Assembly (NCBI RefSeq): GCF_046719765.1
Contig: NZ_JABEBY010000012.1
Location: forward strand, 1-64,000
DNA: 64,000 bases
Origin: Halonotius sp046719765
Lineage (GTDB): Archaea; Halobacteriota; Halobacteria; Halobacteriales; Haloferacaceae
Direction of reading: 5' to 3'
The stretch's first letter is position 1. Every line of letters starts with the position of its first letter. The position numbers and the translations under genes were made by a program. Below, one piece after another: positions 24,274 through 32,672 of the stretch. Below the pieces are notes generated by a model. The model saw only the letters and a list, made by a program, of their open reading frames with translations, did no database searches and was not told the origin of the DNA.

Positions 24274-25229
24274 TCGCTGGTCGATGGCGGGTTCGCATCC
24301 CCCGTCGCCTTCGGCGGCGTTGGTGGCGCGTCCGGCGGCGACAGCGTCCGCTGGAACTCATCGAAGATCTCGATCTCGTCGTCGATCTCGTGGTGAATCT
24401 TGCGGTCGGCCTGTCGCCGCTGGAGGCGGCCGTCACCGATCGGCTCGGCGGCCTCTTCCCAGCCAGGTTTGATCTTGACGCTGTTGGCGGGGGAGCCGAC
24501 GACGACGTGGTGGGCAGGCACGTCACCCTGCACGACCGATCGCGCGCCGACAAGCGCGTTTTCGCCGATCCGACAGCCGGCCCGCACCATCGCATCGTAG
24601 GTAACGCGGGCGTCGTCGTCGATGATCGTGTGGTAGTTGTCAACATGTGTCTGGTCGACCAGATCGTGATCGTGGCTGTAGATGTGCGCCCCGTCGGAGA
24701 TCGAGACGCGGTCGCCGACGGTCAGTTTCCCGCGGTCGTCGAGGTGGACATCGTCGTGGACGACGACGTTGTCGCCGACCGAGATGTTGTGGCCGTAGGT
24801 GAACGTGATCCCCTTAAAAAACCGGCAGTTGTCGCCGCACTCATCGAAAAGGTGGTTTGCGAGCATCTGGCGAAACTGGAGGGCGAAGGCGACGTTGTCG
24901 GCCATCGGCGTCGCGTCGAACTGCCGCCAGAGCCACTGGAGATGTTTTGATTCCTCGAATCGATCCGCATCTTTCTCGGCGTAGTACTCCGACTCCAGTG
25001 TCGCGTTACAGGGGTCGTACCCCTGCAACCGAACCCGGGTTGCTGGTGAGACCGTCTCGCCGGCCTGCCATGCCTCGTAGGCCTCCCGATCCCCAAAGAG
25101 GTCGACAAGGATGTCGGTTACTACCTCGCAGGTGTCTTCATCGCTTGAGAGCCGTGCATCCACCGACTCGATGAAGCGATCGACCCCATCGGCCGCGTCG
25201 GCCGGCAGGGAGACGTGTCGCTTGGTCAT
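24270..25229 (-). CDS. Left-handed beta-helix (hexapeptide repeat) acyltransferase
   Basis: 319 residues. The N-terminal 150 residues are a helical extension. The central part (about 155-265) has hexapeptide repeats (ISVGDNVVVHDDVHLDDRG, LTVGDRVSISDGAHIYSHDH, IGENALVGARSVVQGDVP), ending VVVGSPANSVKIKPGW, as in maltose/galactoside O-acetyltransferases. The catalytic-type His is in IYSHDHDLV. The acidic C-terminal tail is low-complexity. The ATG at 25229 is preferred; another lies 6 bases upstream. The gene is coupled to the Nmad3-like gene and near the sugar nucleotidyltransferase, so a sugar acyl substrate is plausible. Confidence 0.85.
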   Translation of the reverse strand: MTKRHVSLPADAADGVDRFIESVDARLSSDEDTCEVVTDILVDLFGDREAYEAWQAGETVSPATRVRLQGYDPCNATLESEYYAEKDADRFEESKHLQWLWRQFDATPMADNVAFALQFRQMLANHLFDECGDNCRFFKGITFTYGHNISVGDNVVVHDDVHLDDRGKLTVGDRVSISDGAHIYSHDHDLVDQTHVDNYHTIIDDDARVTYDAMVRAGCRIGENALVGARSVVQGDVPAHHVVVGSPANSVKIKPGWEEAAEPIGDGRLQRRQADRKIHHEIDDEIEIFDEFQRTLSPPDAPPTPPKATGDANPPSTSE

Positions 25230-25355
25230 TGGCATGCGTTGCCTACGAGCGGATAAATGGATTCGGTTGTGTGAGTGTAACCGGCCACCGACAGGAGCCG
25301 TTCGATTGGTTAGCCAGCAAACAGGTTTTTCTATCTTGCGACATAATACCAACCA

Positions 25356-25802
25356 ATGCTCGTTCGGGAGCTGATGACGACCGATCTCGTGACCGCTCCG
25401 GCCGAGACTACCATGCAGCAGGCGGCCAAGCGCATGCTGAGTGCCCGTGTTGGGAGTATTATCATCACGACTGACGGCACCCCAACCGGGATCGTCACCG
25501 AATCTGACGCGCTGACGGTCGGCTACGCCGCCGACAGACCCTTTTCGGAGGTGCCGGTGCAGGCGGCGATGAGCCACCCGCTTGTGACGATCGAGCCGAC
25601 AGCGACGGTTCGAACCGCCACCAACCGGATGGTCGACGACGAGGTCAAGAAGCTCCCCGTGATGTCGGATCTGGAGCTCCACGGTATTCTCACGATGACC
25701 GATATCGTCCGCTCCCACAGCGATCTGGTCAACGAGGCACGACAGATCGAACAGGGGCGCGGTCTACACGACCCTGACGATTGGCGGCGCTCCAAGGAGT
25801 AG
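25356..25802 (+). CDS. Paired CBS-domain protein
   Basis: 148 residues made of two CBS motifs. The first is LVRELMTTDLVTAPAETTMQ to about residue 58. The second is VQAAMSHPLVTIEPTATVR to about residue 125, with KKLPVMSDLELHGILTMTDI closing the second motif. Such stand-alone pairs bind adenosine nucleotides and regulate partner proteins. No partner gene is adjacent in operon. It is divergent from the acyltransferase gene. Confidence 0.88.
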   Translation: MLVRELMTTDLVTAPAETTMQQAAKRMLSARVGSIIITTDGTPTGIVTESDALTVGYAADRPFSEVPVQAAMSHPLVTIEPTATVRTATNRMVDDEVKKLPVMSDLELHGILTMTDIVRSHSDLVNEARQIEQGRGLHDPDDWRRSKE

Positions 25803-25902
25803 GTTCGTGACGAAACCGGTTGGCTAACTGTCCTGATCGCTATCGAGTAGCCATGCACTCCCAATCAGCCACCACACACGGCGTCGTTTTCGGAGACAAT
25901 CG

Positions 25903-26070
25903 ATGACACCGCTCGTTCCGGTTCTCGCCGTCACGGTCGTCGCCCACGCGGTGCTCGCGGTCGGCGTGTTTCTTCATGGCCGCCGCACCAACCGCGACCC
26001 CGGCTACTGGCTCCCGGCAACGCTGCTGTTCGGTCTCATCGGCGTCGCCGGCTACCTGTGGAGCCGGTAA
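25903..26070 (+). CDS. Small two-helix membrane protein
   Basis: 55-residue frame with two hydrophobic helices (about residues 3-22 and 36-53). A basic, polar loop (HGRRTNRDPGYW) between them would be cytoplasmic by the positive-inside rule. Codon use is GC-rich as in its neighbours. The loop NRDPGYW, the strict hydrophobic pattern and a suitable gap to the CBS gene support a real gene that is easy to overlook because of its size. No family recognised. Confidence 0.6.
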   Translation: MTPLVPVLAVTVVAHAVLAVGVFLHGRRTNRDPGYWLPATLLFGLIGVAGYLWSR

Positions 26071-26238
26071 TACAGCCGGCGGTTGCACCGTCTCCACCCA
26101 CGACCGCCACCCCCCATCTTCGGTTCGAAATCGCACGCAGTGATACCGACACAGAAACCCACAACCACTTTCACCGCGCCGTCAGACACCGATCGCACAG
26201 TCGTAACGGTATTACCCTCGGCCCCGTCTTGGTTGGGT

Positions 26239-26514
26239 ATGGTCGAAAACGTACTTTGGCCGGCGTATTTCGACGCCGACCTGACGCGATCCGAGGGGCG
26301 GCGGGTCGCAACCGATCTCGCGGTCGCCGACCCCGCTGTCGACGAGATCGCCACCGCCGTCCAGCAGATCGGCTACGACGCTGTGATCGAACGCGACAAG
26401 ACGTATCCCCGAGCGTTTGAGCCACGCGGGCGCGTGCTCGTGACGGGCGCGGAGGATACGAAAAACGATCTTGTCCAGGCCGTCGGAGCGTATCTCGGCG
26501 TCCTCCGGGAGTAA
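26239..26514 (+). CDS. srp19: Signal recognition particle 19 kDa protein
   Basis: 91 residues. The start VENVLWPAYFDADLTRSEGRRV is the SRP19 signature. Later, DAVIERDKTYPRAFEPRGRV and a KNDLVQAVGAYL C-terminal helix match the family. It binds 7S RNA and positions SRP54 for co-translational targeting. The ATG at 26239 is chosen because the upstream in-frame extension is Pro/Arg-rich non-protein sequence. It is followed after one base by gar1. Confidence 0.92.
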   Translation: MVENVLWPAYFDADLTRSEGRRVATDLAVADPAVDEIATAVQQIGYDAVIERDKTYPRAFEPRGRVLVTGAEDTKNDLVQAVGAYLGVLRE

Positions 26515-26515
26515 G

Positions 26516-26743
26516 ATGCAGCGGATCGGCACCGTCGACAAAACCGCCCAGGGGCTCGGGATCGTCGCCATCGATACCGACGAGACACCCGATATCGGCC
26601 GCATGGTCATCGACGAGTCGCTGTCGACGGTCGGCCGGATCGTCGACATCTTTGGCCCGGTTGCCAGCCCATATGCGGCGATCACGCCGACCGATGGCGC
26701 GTCGCTGACGGATCTGGTTGGGACGACGCTGTACGCTGAGTAA
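26516..26743 (+). CDS. gar1: H/ACA ribonucleoprotein subunit Gar1
   Basis: 75 residues of the Gar1 fold: MQRIGTVDKTAQGLGIV, then TVGRIVDIFGPVASPYAAI (the conserved G-VDEIFGPV-xPYxxV pattern) and LVGTTLYAE at the end. It binds the Cbf5 pseudouridine synthase and helps substrate turnover by H/ACA guide RNAs. The start is 1 base after the srp19 stop, a conserved archaeal pairing. Confidence 0.9.
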   Translation: MQRIGTVDKTAQGLGIVAIDTDETPDIGRMVIDESLSTVGRIVDIFGPVASPYAAITPTDGASLTDLVGTTLYAE

Positions 26744-26772
26744 CCTTGCCTGCGAGGTCGAACTGTCGCCGA

Positions 26773-27099
26773 TTAGGTCTGCAGATATCGATTCAGCTCC
26801 TGCCGCACCTCGTCGACCGTTGTGCCGGTCACCGTCGCGGGCTGTTTTGTTATCATCCAGTCTTTGAGTGTAAGTATCGACCACGGAGAGACGTATGAGG
26901 TTCGGGGGAGGTGTCCCTGTGAGAATCTGGTGTCTGTTAGCTCGATAGCTGCGGAGCGGGTTGTCGACGTGATGACGGCCGCGAGATACTCCTCGCCGTG
27001 GAACGGAACCTGCTCGTTTGAAAGGAGGAGATATGGCCGCTCCGGATTGTTCCCAAACGGATCATCCGCGATGACGATGGCACCCTGTGGGTAGGCCAT
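26773..27099 (-). CDS. PemK/MazF-family toxin
   Basis: 108 residues with the PemK/MazF fold: start YPQGAIVIADDPFGNNPERP, then YLLLSNEQVPFHGEEYLAAV, an ITSTTRSAAIEL strand and a SYVSPWSILTLKDWMI segment. MazF-type proteins cleave RNA at short specific sequences. The gene begins 1 base after the stop of the winged-helix gene upstream, an antitoxin-toxin order. Recognition of individual catalytic residues is limited in this divergent haloarchaeal branch, so activity is inferred. Confidence 0.8.
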   Translation of the reverse strand: MAYPQGAIVIADDPFGNNPERPYLLLSNEQVPFHGEEYLAAVITSTTRSAAIELTDTRFSQGHLPRTSYVSPWSILTLKDWMITKQPATVTGTTVDEVRQELNRYLQT

Positions 27100-27100
27100 C

Positions 27101-27469
27101 CTATGTCTCCTCGCCGCTCAGATCGGGGAGCTCATCAGCCCAGCCCTCGTTTTGTGCGTACCAGTCGTCACTGTATGAGGATGCTGCTGTTTCAATCCCG
27201 ATGAAGGCAGCTGTCGCCGCTGCGAGTCGGTCATCGTCGGCAGCGGCCCAGTACGGTTCCTTGTGCCGAACGAGGCCGGCGGCTTCGAGCCGATTCAGCG
27301 TTGGCCCGACACTCCCGCGCGGAACCTCGGTTTCTGTTGCCAGCTCGGCTGGGGTGTATCCGACTGTCGGTGTCGCCAACAGCACTTCAAGGAGCTGTCG
27401 TGCGTTTGTGCCCTCTGAGAGATCAACGCGTGGAGTTCCGGGCTCGTGGGTTTCGAAATCGACCGGCAT
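27101..27469 (-). CDS. Winged-helix antitoxin/regulator paired with PemK-like toxin
   Basis: 122 residues. A MarR/ArsR-like winged helix spans about residues 22-72 (NARQLLEVLLATPTVGYTPA, LATETEVPRGSVGPTLNRLE). A C-terminal extension of about 45 residues with aromatic and acidic residues (SSYSDDWYAQNEGWADEL) could wrap the toxin. It is transcribed just upstream of the PemK-like gene, separated from it by one base. It probably neutralises the toxin and autorepresses the pair. A winged-helix antitoxin for PemK is unlike the AbrB-type MazE of bacteria. Confidence 0.75.
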   Translation of the reverse strand: MPVDFETHEPGTPRVDLSEGTNARQLLEVLLATPTVGYTPAELATETEVPRGSVGPTLNRLEAAGLVRHKEPYWAAADDDRLAAATAAFIGIETAASSYSDDWYAQNEGWADELPDLSGEET

Positions 27470-27593
27470 ATACGATAATTGTATTCAAGCTGTATTAGGG
27501 GTTGGGGACGCGAAAATGCACCCCTCCTCGGCTGCCGTAGCAACGATCGTCGCCAAACACAACGGCCAAACCCCCTACCGTCCAAAGGCGACC

Positions 27594-28622
27594 ATGTTCC
27601 CCCGGGAGTATCGCGGCGTCGCCGTCGCCGTCGTGTTGTTCCTCCTCGTCCAACTCGGCGCGCTCGCGTTGGTGCAGACGTTTTTCGATCAGGGCTACCA
27701 AGCCGTTGACGACCCCAGCGATCCGACCAACAGCCTGCTGTATATCGGTGCGGTGTTGGTCGCCACAGTATTCTTTCTGGCGGCGTTCAAATACGATCTC
27801 GACTGGGTCGTCCGCGTCGTCATCGTCGCCACCAGCGGGATGCTCTCGTGGTATGTCTTTAGCGCGGTCGCGCCCTCCGGCGTCGCCGCGCTTCTCGGTG
27901 CCGGCATCTCCGTCGGGCTGTGGGTCTACCCCGAGTGGTACGTTGTCGACACCGCCGGGGTGTTGATGGGTGCGGGCGCAGCGGGTTTATTCGGGATCAC
28001 CTTCGGGTTGCTGCCGGCGATCGTCCTGCTGTCGGTGTTGGCGGTCTACGATGCGATCAGCGTCTACAAAACTGAACACATGCTGGATCTCGCCGACGGC
28101 GTCATGGATCTCCGGATTCCGGTCATTCTGGTGATCCCGCTGTCGTGGTCGTACTCGCTGCTGGACGACGTTGGCGACGATGGCGGCAGCGATAGCGACG
28201 ACGGAGACGATGAGGGCAGTGACAGCGACGAAGCCGGCGAGAATGATGCCACCGAGACTGACGAGGCAGCCGACGCAGACACCGATCCGAGCGACGACAT
28301 CGCCCCCGGCGACGACGAGCGCGAGGCCTTCTTTATCGGCCTCGGCGACGCCGTGATTCCGGGTGTGATGGTCGCCAGCGCGGCCTTCTTCTCGTCGGCC
28401 CCGCAGTACGCCGTGCCTGTTATCGAACTCAACACGCCCGCGTTGTTCTCGCTCGTTGGTACGCTTGCCGGCCTGCTCGTGCTCATGTCGATGGTGATGA
28501 AAGGCAAACCCCATGCCGGTCTGCCGCTGCTCAACGGCGGCGCGATCGGCGGCTACCTGGTCGGCGCGCTGTGGGTCGGGATTCCGCTTGCTGAAGCGGT
28601 CGGGATTGCTGGCATTCTCTAA
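27594..28622 (+). CDS. Presenilin-like (A22) intramembrane aspartyl protease
   Basis: 342-residue multi-spanning protein with the two catalytic motifs of the A22/DUF1119 family: YD (Y152-D153 in VLAVYDAISVYKT) and GxGD (G249-L-G-D252 in GLGDAVIPG), plus a PAL-like PLL at 311-313. A 50-residue, almost purely acidic Asp/Ser/Glu loop (about 191-243) separates the two catalytic helices. The ATG at 27594 gives the usual short N-terminus; a longer frame upstream is possible. The enzyme cleaves membrane-embedded helices, such as signal-peptide remnants. Confidence 0.88.
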   Translation: MFPREYRGVAVAVVLFLLVQLGALALVQTFFDQGYQAVDDPSDPTNSLLYIGAVLVATVFFLAAFKYDLDWVVRVVIVATSGMLSWYVFSAVAPSGVAALLGAGISVGLWVYPEWYVVDTAGVLMGAGAAGLFGITFGLLPAIVLLSVLAVYDAISVYKTEHMLDLADGVMDLRIPVILVIPLSWSYSLLDDVGDDGGSDSDDGDDEGSDSDEAGENDATETDEAADADTDPSDDIAPGDDEREAFFIGLGDAVIPGVMVASAAFFSSAPQYAVPVIELNTPALFSLVGTLAGLLVLMSMVMKGKPHAGLPLLNGGAIGGYLVGALWVGIPLAEAVGIAGIL

Positions 28623-28645
28623 GCAGCCGTCGTCGAACCGCGCGA

Positions 28646-29179
28646 TCAGTCGTCGACGCCTTCCCGCACTTTGACGGCCATCCCGCTGTCGAAATCAGCC
28701 ATCGCCTCGGCCGAGAGTTCGGCGCGACCGACCGCCAGCAGGTCGCCGCGGTCGTGGACGACAAGCACCTCGTCGCCGGGTCGGATTTCGGGATCGACCG
28801 CGCTGACGAACTTGGCGAAGGCGTTTTTCCCCTCCCGAACAAACGGCTCGGAGTCGTCCCCGACGACGACGCGAACGCGTGGGGCGTCGAACGCCGCTGC
28901 CAGCCGCCGGCCGCCGGCGACACCGAGGGTAAATCGCCCGTCGACACCGTAGGAGACCAATCGGTTGCCGTCGGCGACGAGCTGCCGTGGGCGACCGCTG
29001 CTGGAGCGGCGGATCTCGATGGCCTCGCCGGGTGGGAACAGTGCCGCGCCCGCGCCGGCTCCGAACTGGTAGTCGGCGATCGTCCGGAGTTCATCAAGGC
29101 CGCGGTCGTGGCTGCTGGCGGTGTCGCCCGTCTCGTCGCCCGGAGGGGTCTCCCCCCGACTGGCTCCCTCATCGCTCAT
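28646..29179 (-). CDS. PUA-domain RNA-binding protein
   Basis: 177 residues. The C-terminal 80 residues form a PUA domain (RVRVVVGDDSEPFVREGKNA, then DPEIRPGDEVLVVHDRGDLL and AVGRAELSA). The N-terminal half resembles the pre-PUA part of archaeal tRNA-guanine transglycosylase-related proteins (LDELRTIADYQFGAGAGAAL, FPPGEAIEIRRS). It probably binds tRNA or rRNA. No catalytic domain is seen. The N-terminal 30 residues are polar and low-complexity. Confidence 0.8.
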   Translation of the reverse strand: MSDEGASRGETPPGDETGDTASSHDRGLDELRTIADYQFGAGAGAALFPPGEAIEIRRSSSGRPRQLVADGNRLVSYGVDGRFTLGVAGGRRLAAAFDAPRVRVVVGDDSEPFVREGKNAFAKFVSAVDPEIRPGDEVLVVHDRGDLLAVGRAELSAEAMADFDSGMAVKVREGVDD

Positions 29180-29242
29180 ACAGTCGTCTCTCGTCGGGCG
29201 TACAAAAACAGGACGTGTCTGTGGTGAGGAGATCGATGATCG

Positions 29243-29410
29243 CTACGACACCAGCCGTTGGCGAACCCACGCAAGCAGCGCGAACAGAACAAGTCCGATA
29301 GCGACGCCGGCGAGCGTGCTCTGGAGCAGCGTCCGCCCAAGTGCGAGGCCGATCGCCACCCCGAAGGTAAACGGCAGCGCCAGCCCCTCGATCTGTTTGC
29401 TCGTGGCCAT
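29243..29410 (-). CDS. Small two-helix membrane protein
   Basis: 55-residue frame: a polar start MATSKQIEGL, a hydrophobic helix ALPFTFGVAIGLALG, a short linker RTLLQST, a second helix LAGVAIGLVLFALLAWV, and a basic end RQRLVS. It begins one base from the stop of the NYN-domain gene upstream (29412), so the two are probably in one transcript. No family recognised. GC-rich codon use and tight spacing support it. Confidence 0.6.
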   Translation of the reverse strand: MATSKQIEGLALPFTFGVAIGLALGRTLLQSTLAGVAIGLVLFALLAWVRQRLVS

Positions 29411-29411
29411 C

Positions 29412-29909
29412 CTACAGAAGGAACTGCTCTTTGTCCTCGGCGAGATCGGTGAACTCGTCGGTCGCGTCGATCAACTCCTCGGCCGTCGAGGAGCCGAAGG
29501 CCATCACCTCGACGCGGACGCCCTCGTGGCGAAGGTGCGAACAGAGCCGCGAGAAGTCGCCGTCGCCGGTACAGAGAACGACTGTGTCGACGTGGTCGGC
29601 CAGCGTGACCGCATCGAGACTCATCCCAACGTCCCAGTCGGCTTTCTTGCTGCCGTCACCAAATGTTTTGATCGCCTTGATCTTTGTCTCGAAGCCGATG
29701 TCGACGAGCGCGTCGAAAAAATCCTCCTCGTTGGGTGCGTCCGCCCGGATCACGTAGGCGATCGCCCGGGTCAGCTCCCGGCCGGCGACCGCCTCGGTCA
29801 ACAACCCTTCGTAGTCGATGTTGCGTGAGTAGTCGCTGTGGGCCGTGTGATAGAGGTTCTGGGAGTCGGCCAGCACGGCCACCCGCTGATCGGGATGAAT
29901 ATCGGTCAT
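29412..29909 (-). CDS. NYN-domain (LabA/DUF88-type) putative RNase
   Basis: 165 residues with a complete NYN (PIN-like) fold: first acidic residue in AVLADSQNLYHTA, then the central KKADWDVGMSLDAVTLAD and CTGDGDFSRLCSHLRHEGVR with catalytic-type aspartates, and the end VEVMAFGSSTAEELIDATDEF. NYN proteins of the LabA group are metal-dependent endoribonucleases or regulators. The ATG at 29909 is selected because the extra upstream residues do not add to the fold. It is linked with the small membrane protein that follows. Confidence 0.85.
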   Translation of the reverse strand: MTDIHPDQRVAVLADSQNLYHTAHSDYSRNIDYEGLLTEAVAGRELTRAIAYVIRADAPNEEDFFDALVDIGFETKIKAIKTFGDGSKKADWDVGMSLDAVTLADHVDTVVLCTGDGDFSRLCSHLRHEGVRVEVMAFGSSTAEELIDATDEFTDLAEDKEQFLL

Positions 29910-30021
29910 ACCGATCCACGAGCTGCCGGCCTGTTGAGCCTGTCGCACCCATCCTGAACCGATCGCTGTCGGCTCCTGTCGGTTGTTGCCGGCCGCTGTC
30001 GGCTGCGGCCGTCGGTGTGGG

Positions 30022-30564
30022 TTACCGGTTGAATTTCACGTTCGGATCCGTGATCGAGTTGCTGATAAACGGGTGGTCGACCGTTTTTTCGACCGTTCCG
30101 TCCCGCCCGTGTACCTCCAGATTCTTGAAATTAAACCCCTCTTGGGCCTGTTTGCCGTACTCGTAGGCCTGCTGAACCGCGCTTGCGGAGCCGAAGACAT
30201 AGCGTTCGTCCTCGGGGACGACGACCCACTTCTTCAACAGCGGGCTGTAGGTCACTCGCAGCGTGCTAAAGAGGTCGTTCCAGTAGATGTCGCCGACGCT
30301 TGACTCCGAATCCCACCGCAGCGTACAGGGGTGGCGGTCGGCCTCAAGCCGATCCGAGGCGGCCGCCATCGCCTCCATGCGCCGGTCGTGCACCGAAAAC
30401 ACCGCTGCTTGCTCGGGGTTGCGCCGGAACTCCCGACAGACGTACCCCTGTTCGATCTCGATGACCTCCAGGGGCTGCTTGCGGGGTGGGGGTGATGCCC
30501 CACCGACCGGTGTGGCGACCGAGTGGTTCTCCGACACGATACCGATAGCTGCCGCGGAACGCAT
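30022..30564 (-). CDS. Conserved haloarchaeal protein, function unknown
   Basis: 180 residues, soluble and without transmembrane helices. The sequence is well formed, with aromatic-rich blocks such as LRVTYSPLLKKWVVVPEDE, QQAYEYGKQAQEGFNFKNLE and ISNSITDPNVKFNR. The first 30 residues are low-complexity, so the true start may lie slightly downstream. I do not recognise the family. It stands alone between the NYN gene and the helicase gene, all on the minus strand. Confidence 0.65.
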   Translation of the reverse strand: MRSAAAIGIVSENHSVATPVGGASPPPRKQPLEVIEIEQGYVCREFRRNPEQAAVFSVHDRRMEAMAAASDRLEADRHPCTLRWDSESSVGDIYWNDLFSTLRVTYSPLLKKWVVVPEDERYVFGSASAVQQAYEYGKQAQEGFNFKNLEVHGRDGTVEKTVDHPFISNSITDPNVKFNR

Positions 30565-30674
30565 AAATAAGTTAGCAAGATCGGATCGATCATCCCGTCA
30601 TCATCCACATCCGCCAAAACATGGTGGATAGCTGTCTGGTTCACCTACGCGCCCGCAAATCGGCGACAGCGGCC

Positions 30675-32621
30675 TCAAAGCCGGGAACGAACCCGATCGA
30701 TCGCCGGCAACGAAACCCCAAGCACGTCGGCGACGGCGTCGGCCGCGCTCAACAGCCAGTCGGCGCGCTCGATCCGCGAATCGAGATCACCGGGGCCGAG
30801 GCGATACCGTTCGACGAGCGTTTCGATCGTTGCGCCTTCGCTCCACTCCGCAAGGATACGGGCGGTTTTGACCGCCTCAAGCCACCGCTCGAACTCCTCG
30901 GTCTCGCCCATCGCGGTCGTGAGCTCGTCGGCGTGTTGGCGGGCGTACTCGTAGATCGCGGCCCGCTCCTCGTTGCCGAGGTAGGTATCGTGCATATCCG
31001 GCGTGTCACAGATGATCTCCAAGGCGGTGAGCGCGGTCGGCTCGGTCATCTCTCCGGCTGTCCGTAGTCCCTCAACGATCTGCACCCCGGTTTCGGGGGT
31101 GATATACTGCGTCGAGACGGTCGCGCCGATCTCGGTTGCCGCCAGGACGCGACTGTCCTCGTCGGTGCCATCAGCCGCGTTGCGGACGACCAGCCCCATC
31201 TCGATCAGCTCCTCGATGACGGCGGCAACGATTCCGGCGAGGTCGTCGACGGGGGTTTGGTGGGCGTAAAACGTCGCCGCCAACAGATCCAAGATCCCGG
31301 CTTCAGTTTCCGCAAAATCGGAGGCGATAATCGACAGCACGTGGGTTCGCAGCGCGGCCTCGCTGGCCAGCTTCGATTCGACGGCCTCGGGGGCGGCGTC
31401 GAGATACCGCTCAGCCAGTGTCTCGGGGTCGTCGGTGTCGACGAGGATCGCCTCGCCGTAGGGGTCGAGATGCGGCCGGCCCGCCCGCCCACACATCTGG
31501 TGGATTTCGAGGACAGGCAGCCACTCGGTTCCCGACCCGGTGTAGCGTTGCTGGTCGCGGACGACGACCCGGCGGGCGGGAACGTTGACGCCGGCGGCCA
31601 GTGTCGGCGTCGCACAGATGGCGTCCAGCGTGCGCTCCCGGAACGCCGACTCGACGAGCGCGCGGTGGCCGCTTCGGAGCCCGGCGTGGTGGAAGGCGAC
31701 GCCATCCCGCACGCAGTCGGCGAGTCGCCCCCCGGTGACGGTGCCGTCGAGGGTTTCGATCTCGCTTGCGACGGCCTCGCGCTCCTCAGTTGTCGCGCCT
31801 TCTGTATCGCCGCGCAGTCGCTCGGCGAGCGATTCGGCCTCCCGCCGGGAGCGAACGAACGCCAGCGACTGGCCGCCGTCGGCGAGAGCACCATCGACAA
31901 GGCGGGCTGTCGTTTCGGTGTCGAGATCCGCACTTGGTGGGAGCTCCGCGGCGTCGATCCCGAGCGGATCGGTTGTCTCATCGTCGTATGTGACGGTCTC
32001 GGCGTCGGCGACACCGGTACGGAGATTGACGGGTCGCCAGTCGGATTCGACGAGTTCCGCGCCGAGCCAGTCGGCGATCTCGTCGGCGTTGGCGACGGTC
32101 GCCGACAGCGCGACCAGTTGGACGCCCGGGGTGAGCCGCCGGAGGTGCGCAAGGGTGACCTCCAGTGTTGGCCCGCGATCTGCCTGACCGAGGAGGTGTA
32201 CCTCGTCGACGACGACACAGCCGATGTCGTCGACCCACGACGCGCCGTTGCGGATCGCGGAGTCGACCTTCTCGCTTGTGGCGACGACGATATCGTGGTC
32301 GGCCAGCTCCGCGGCTGGCGAGTCGTAGTCGCCGGTGGCGATGCCGACATCGACGCCCGGTAGCTCGCTGAACGTGGCGTGTTTTTCGGTCGCCAGGGCG
32401 CGCAGTGGAACGATATACAGCCCCGGCCCGTCGGCGGTCAGCATGGCCAGTTGGGCGATCAGTGTTTTGCCGCTGGCGGTCGGGATCGCCGCCATGACGT
32501 TTTGCCCCTCGCAGATCCCGGCCTCAACCGTCTCGGCTTGGGGAGGATACAGCTCCGTGATCCCCTGTCGCTGGAAGTGGGCGACATGTGGCGTCGCAAG
32601 CGGCAACCCATCAACCTGCAT
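30675..32621 (-). CDS. Hel308-like Ski2-family DEAD/DExH helicase
   Basis: 648 residues. Motif I is AAIPTASGKTLIAQ (G51-K52-T53), motif II is VVDEVHLL (D139-E-V-H142), motif III is LSAT, and the C-terminal helicase core contains VAFHHAGLRSGHRALVE, ATPTLAAGVNVPARRVVV and HQMCGRAGRPHLDPYGEAIL. The winged-helix and helical ratchet regions follow (GPGDLDSRIERADWLLSAA resembles Hel308 domain 4). The protein is about 100 residues shorter than usual Hel308, and the C-terminal helix-hairpin-helix domain is missing or reduced. It is a 3-prime to 5-prime DNA helicase or an RNA-oriented paralogue. The substrate is unresolved. Confidence 0.85.
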   Translation of the reverse strand: MQVDGLPLATPHVAHFQRQGITELYPPQAETVEAGICEGQNVMAAIPTASGKTLIAQLAMLTADGPGLYIVPLRALATEKHATFSELPGVDVGIATGDYDSPAAELADHDIVVATSEKVDSAIRNGASWVDDIGCVVVDEVHLLGQADRGPTLEVTLAHLRRLTPGVQLVALSATVANADEIADWLGAELVESDWRPVNLRTGVADAETVTYDDETTDPLGIDAAELPPSADLDTETTARLVDGALADGGQSLAFVRSRREAESLAERLRGDTEGATTEEREAVASEIETLDGTVTGGRLADCVRDGVAFHHAGLRSGHRALVESAFRERTLDAICATPTLAAGVNVPARRVVVRDQQRYTGSGTEWLPVLEIHQMCGRAGRPHLDPYGEAILVDTDDPETLAERYLDAAPEAVESKLASEAALRTHVLSIIASDFAETEAGILDLLAATFYAHQTPVDDLAGIVAAVIEELIEMGLVVRNAADGTDEDSRVLAATEIGATVSTQYITPETGVQIVEGLRTAGEMTEPTALTALEIICDTPDMHDTYLGNEERAAIYEYARQHADELTTAMGETEEFERWLEAVKTARILAEWSEGATIETLVERYRLGPGDLDSRIERADWLLSAADAVADVLGVSLPAIDRVRSRL

Positions 32622-32672
32622 CTACCGACCTCTGCGGCCTACTGGCCTAAAAGCCTATGCGGGCCAACCGGC

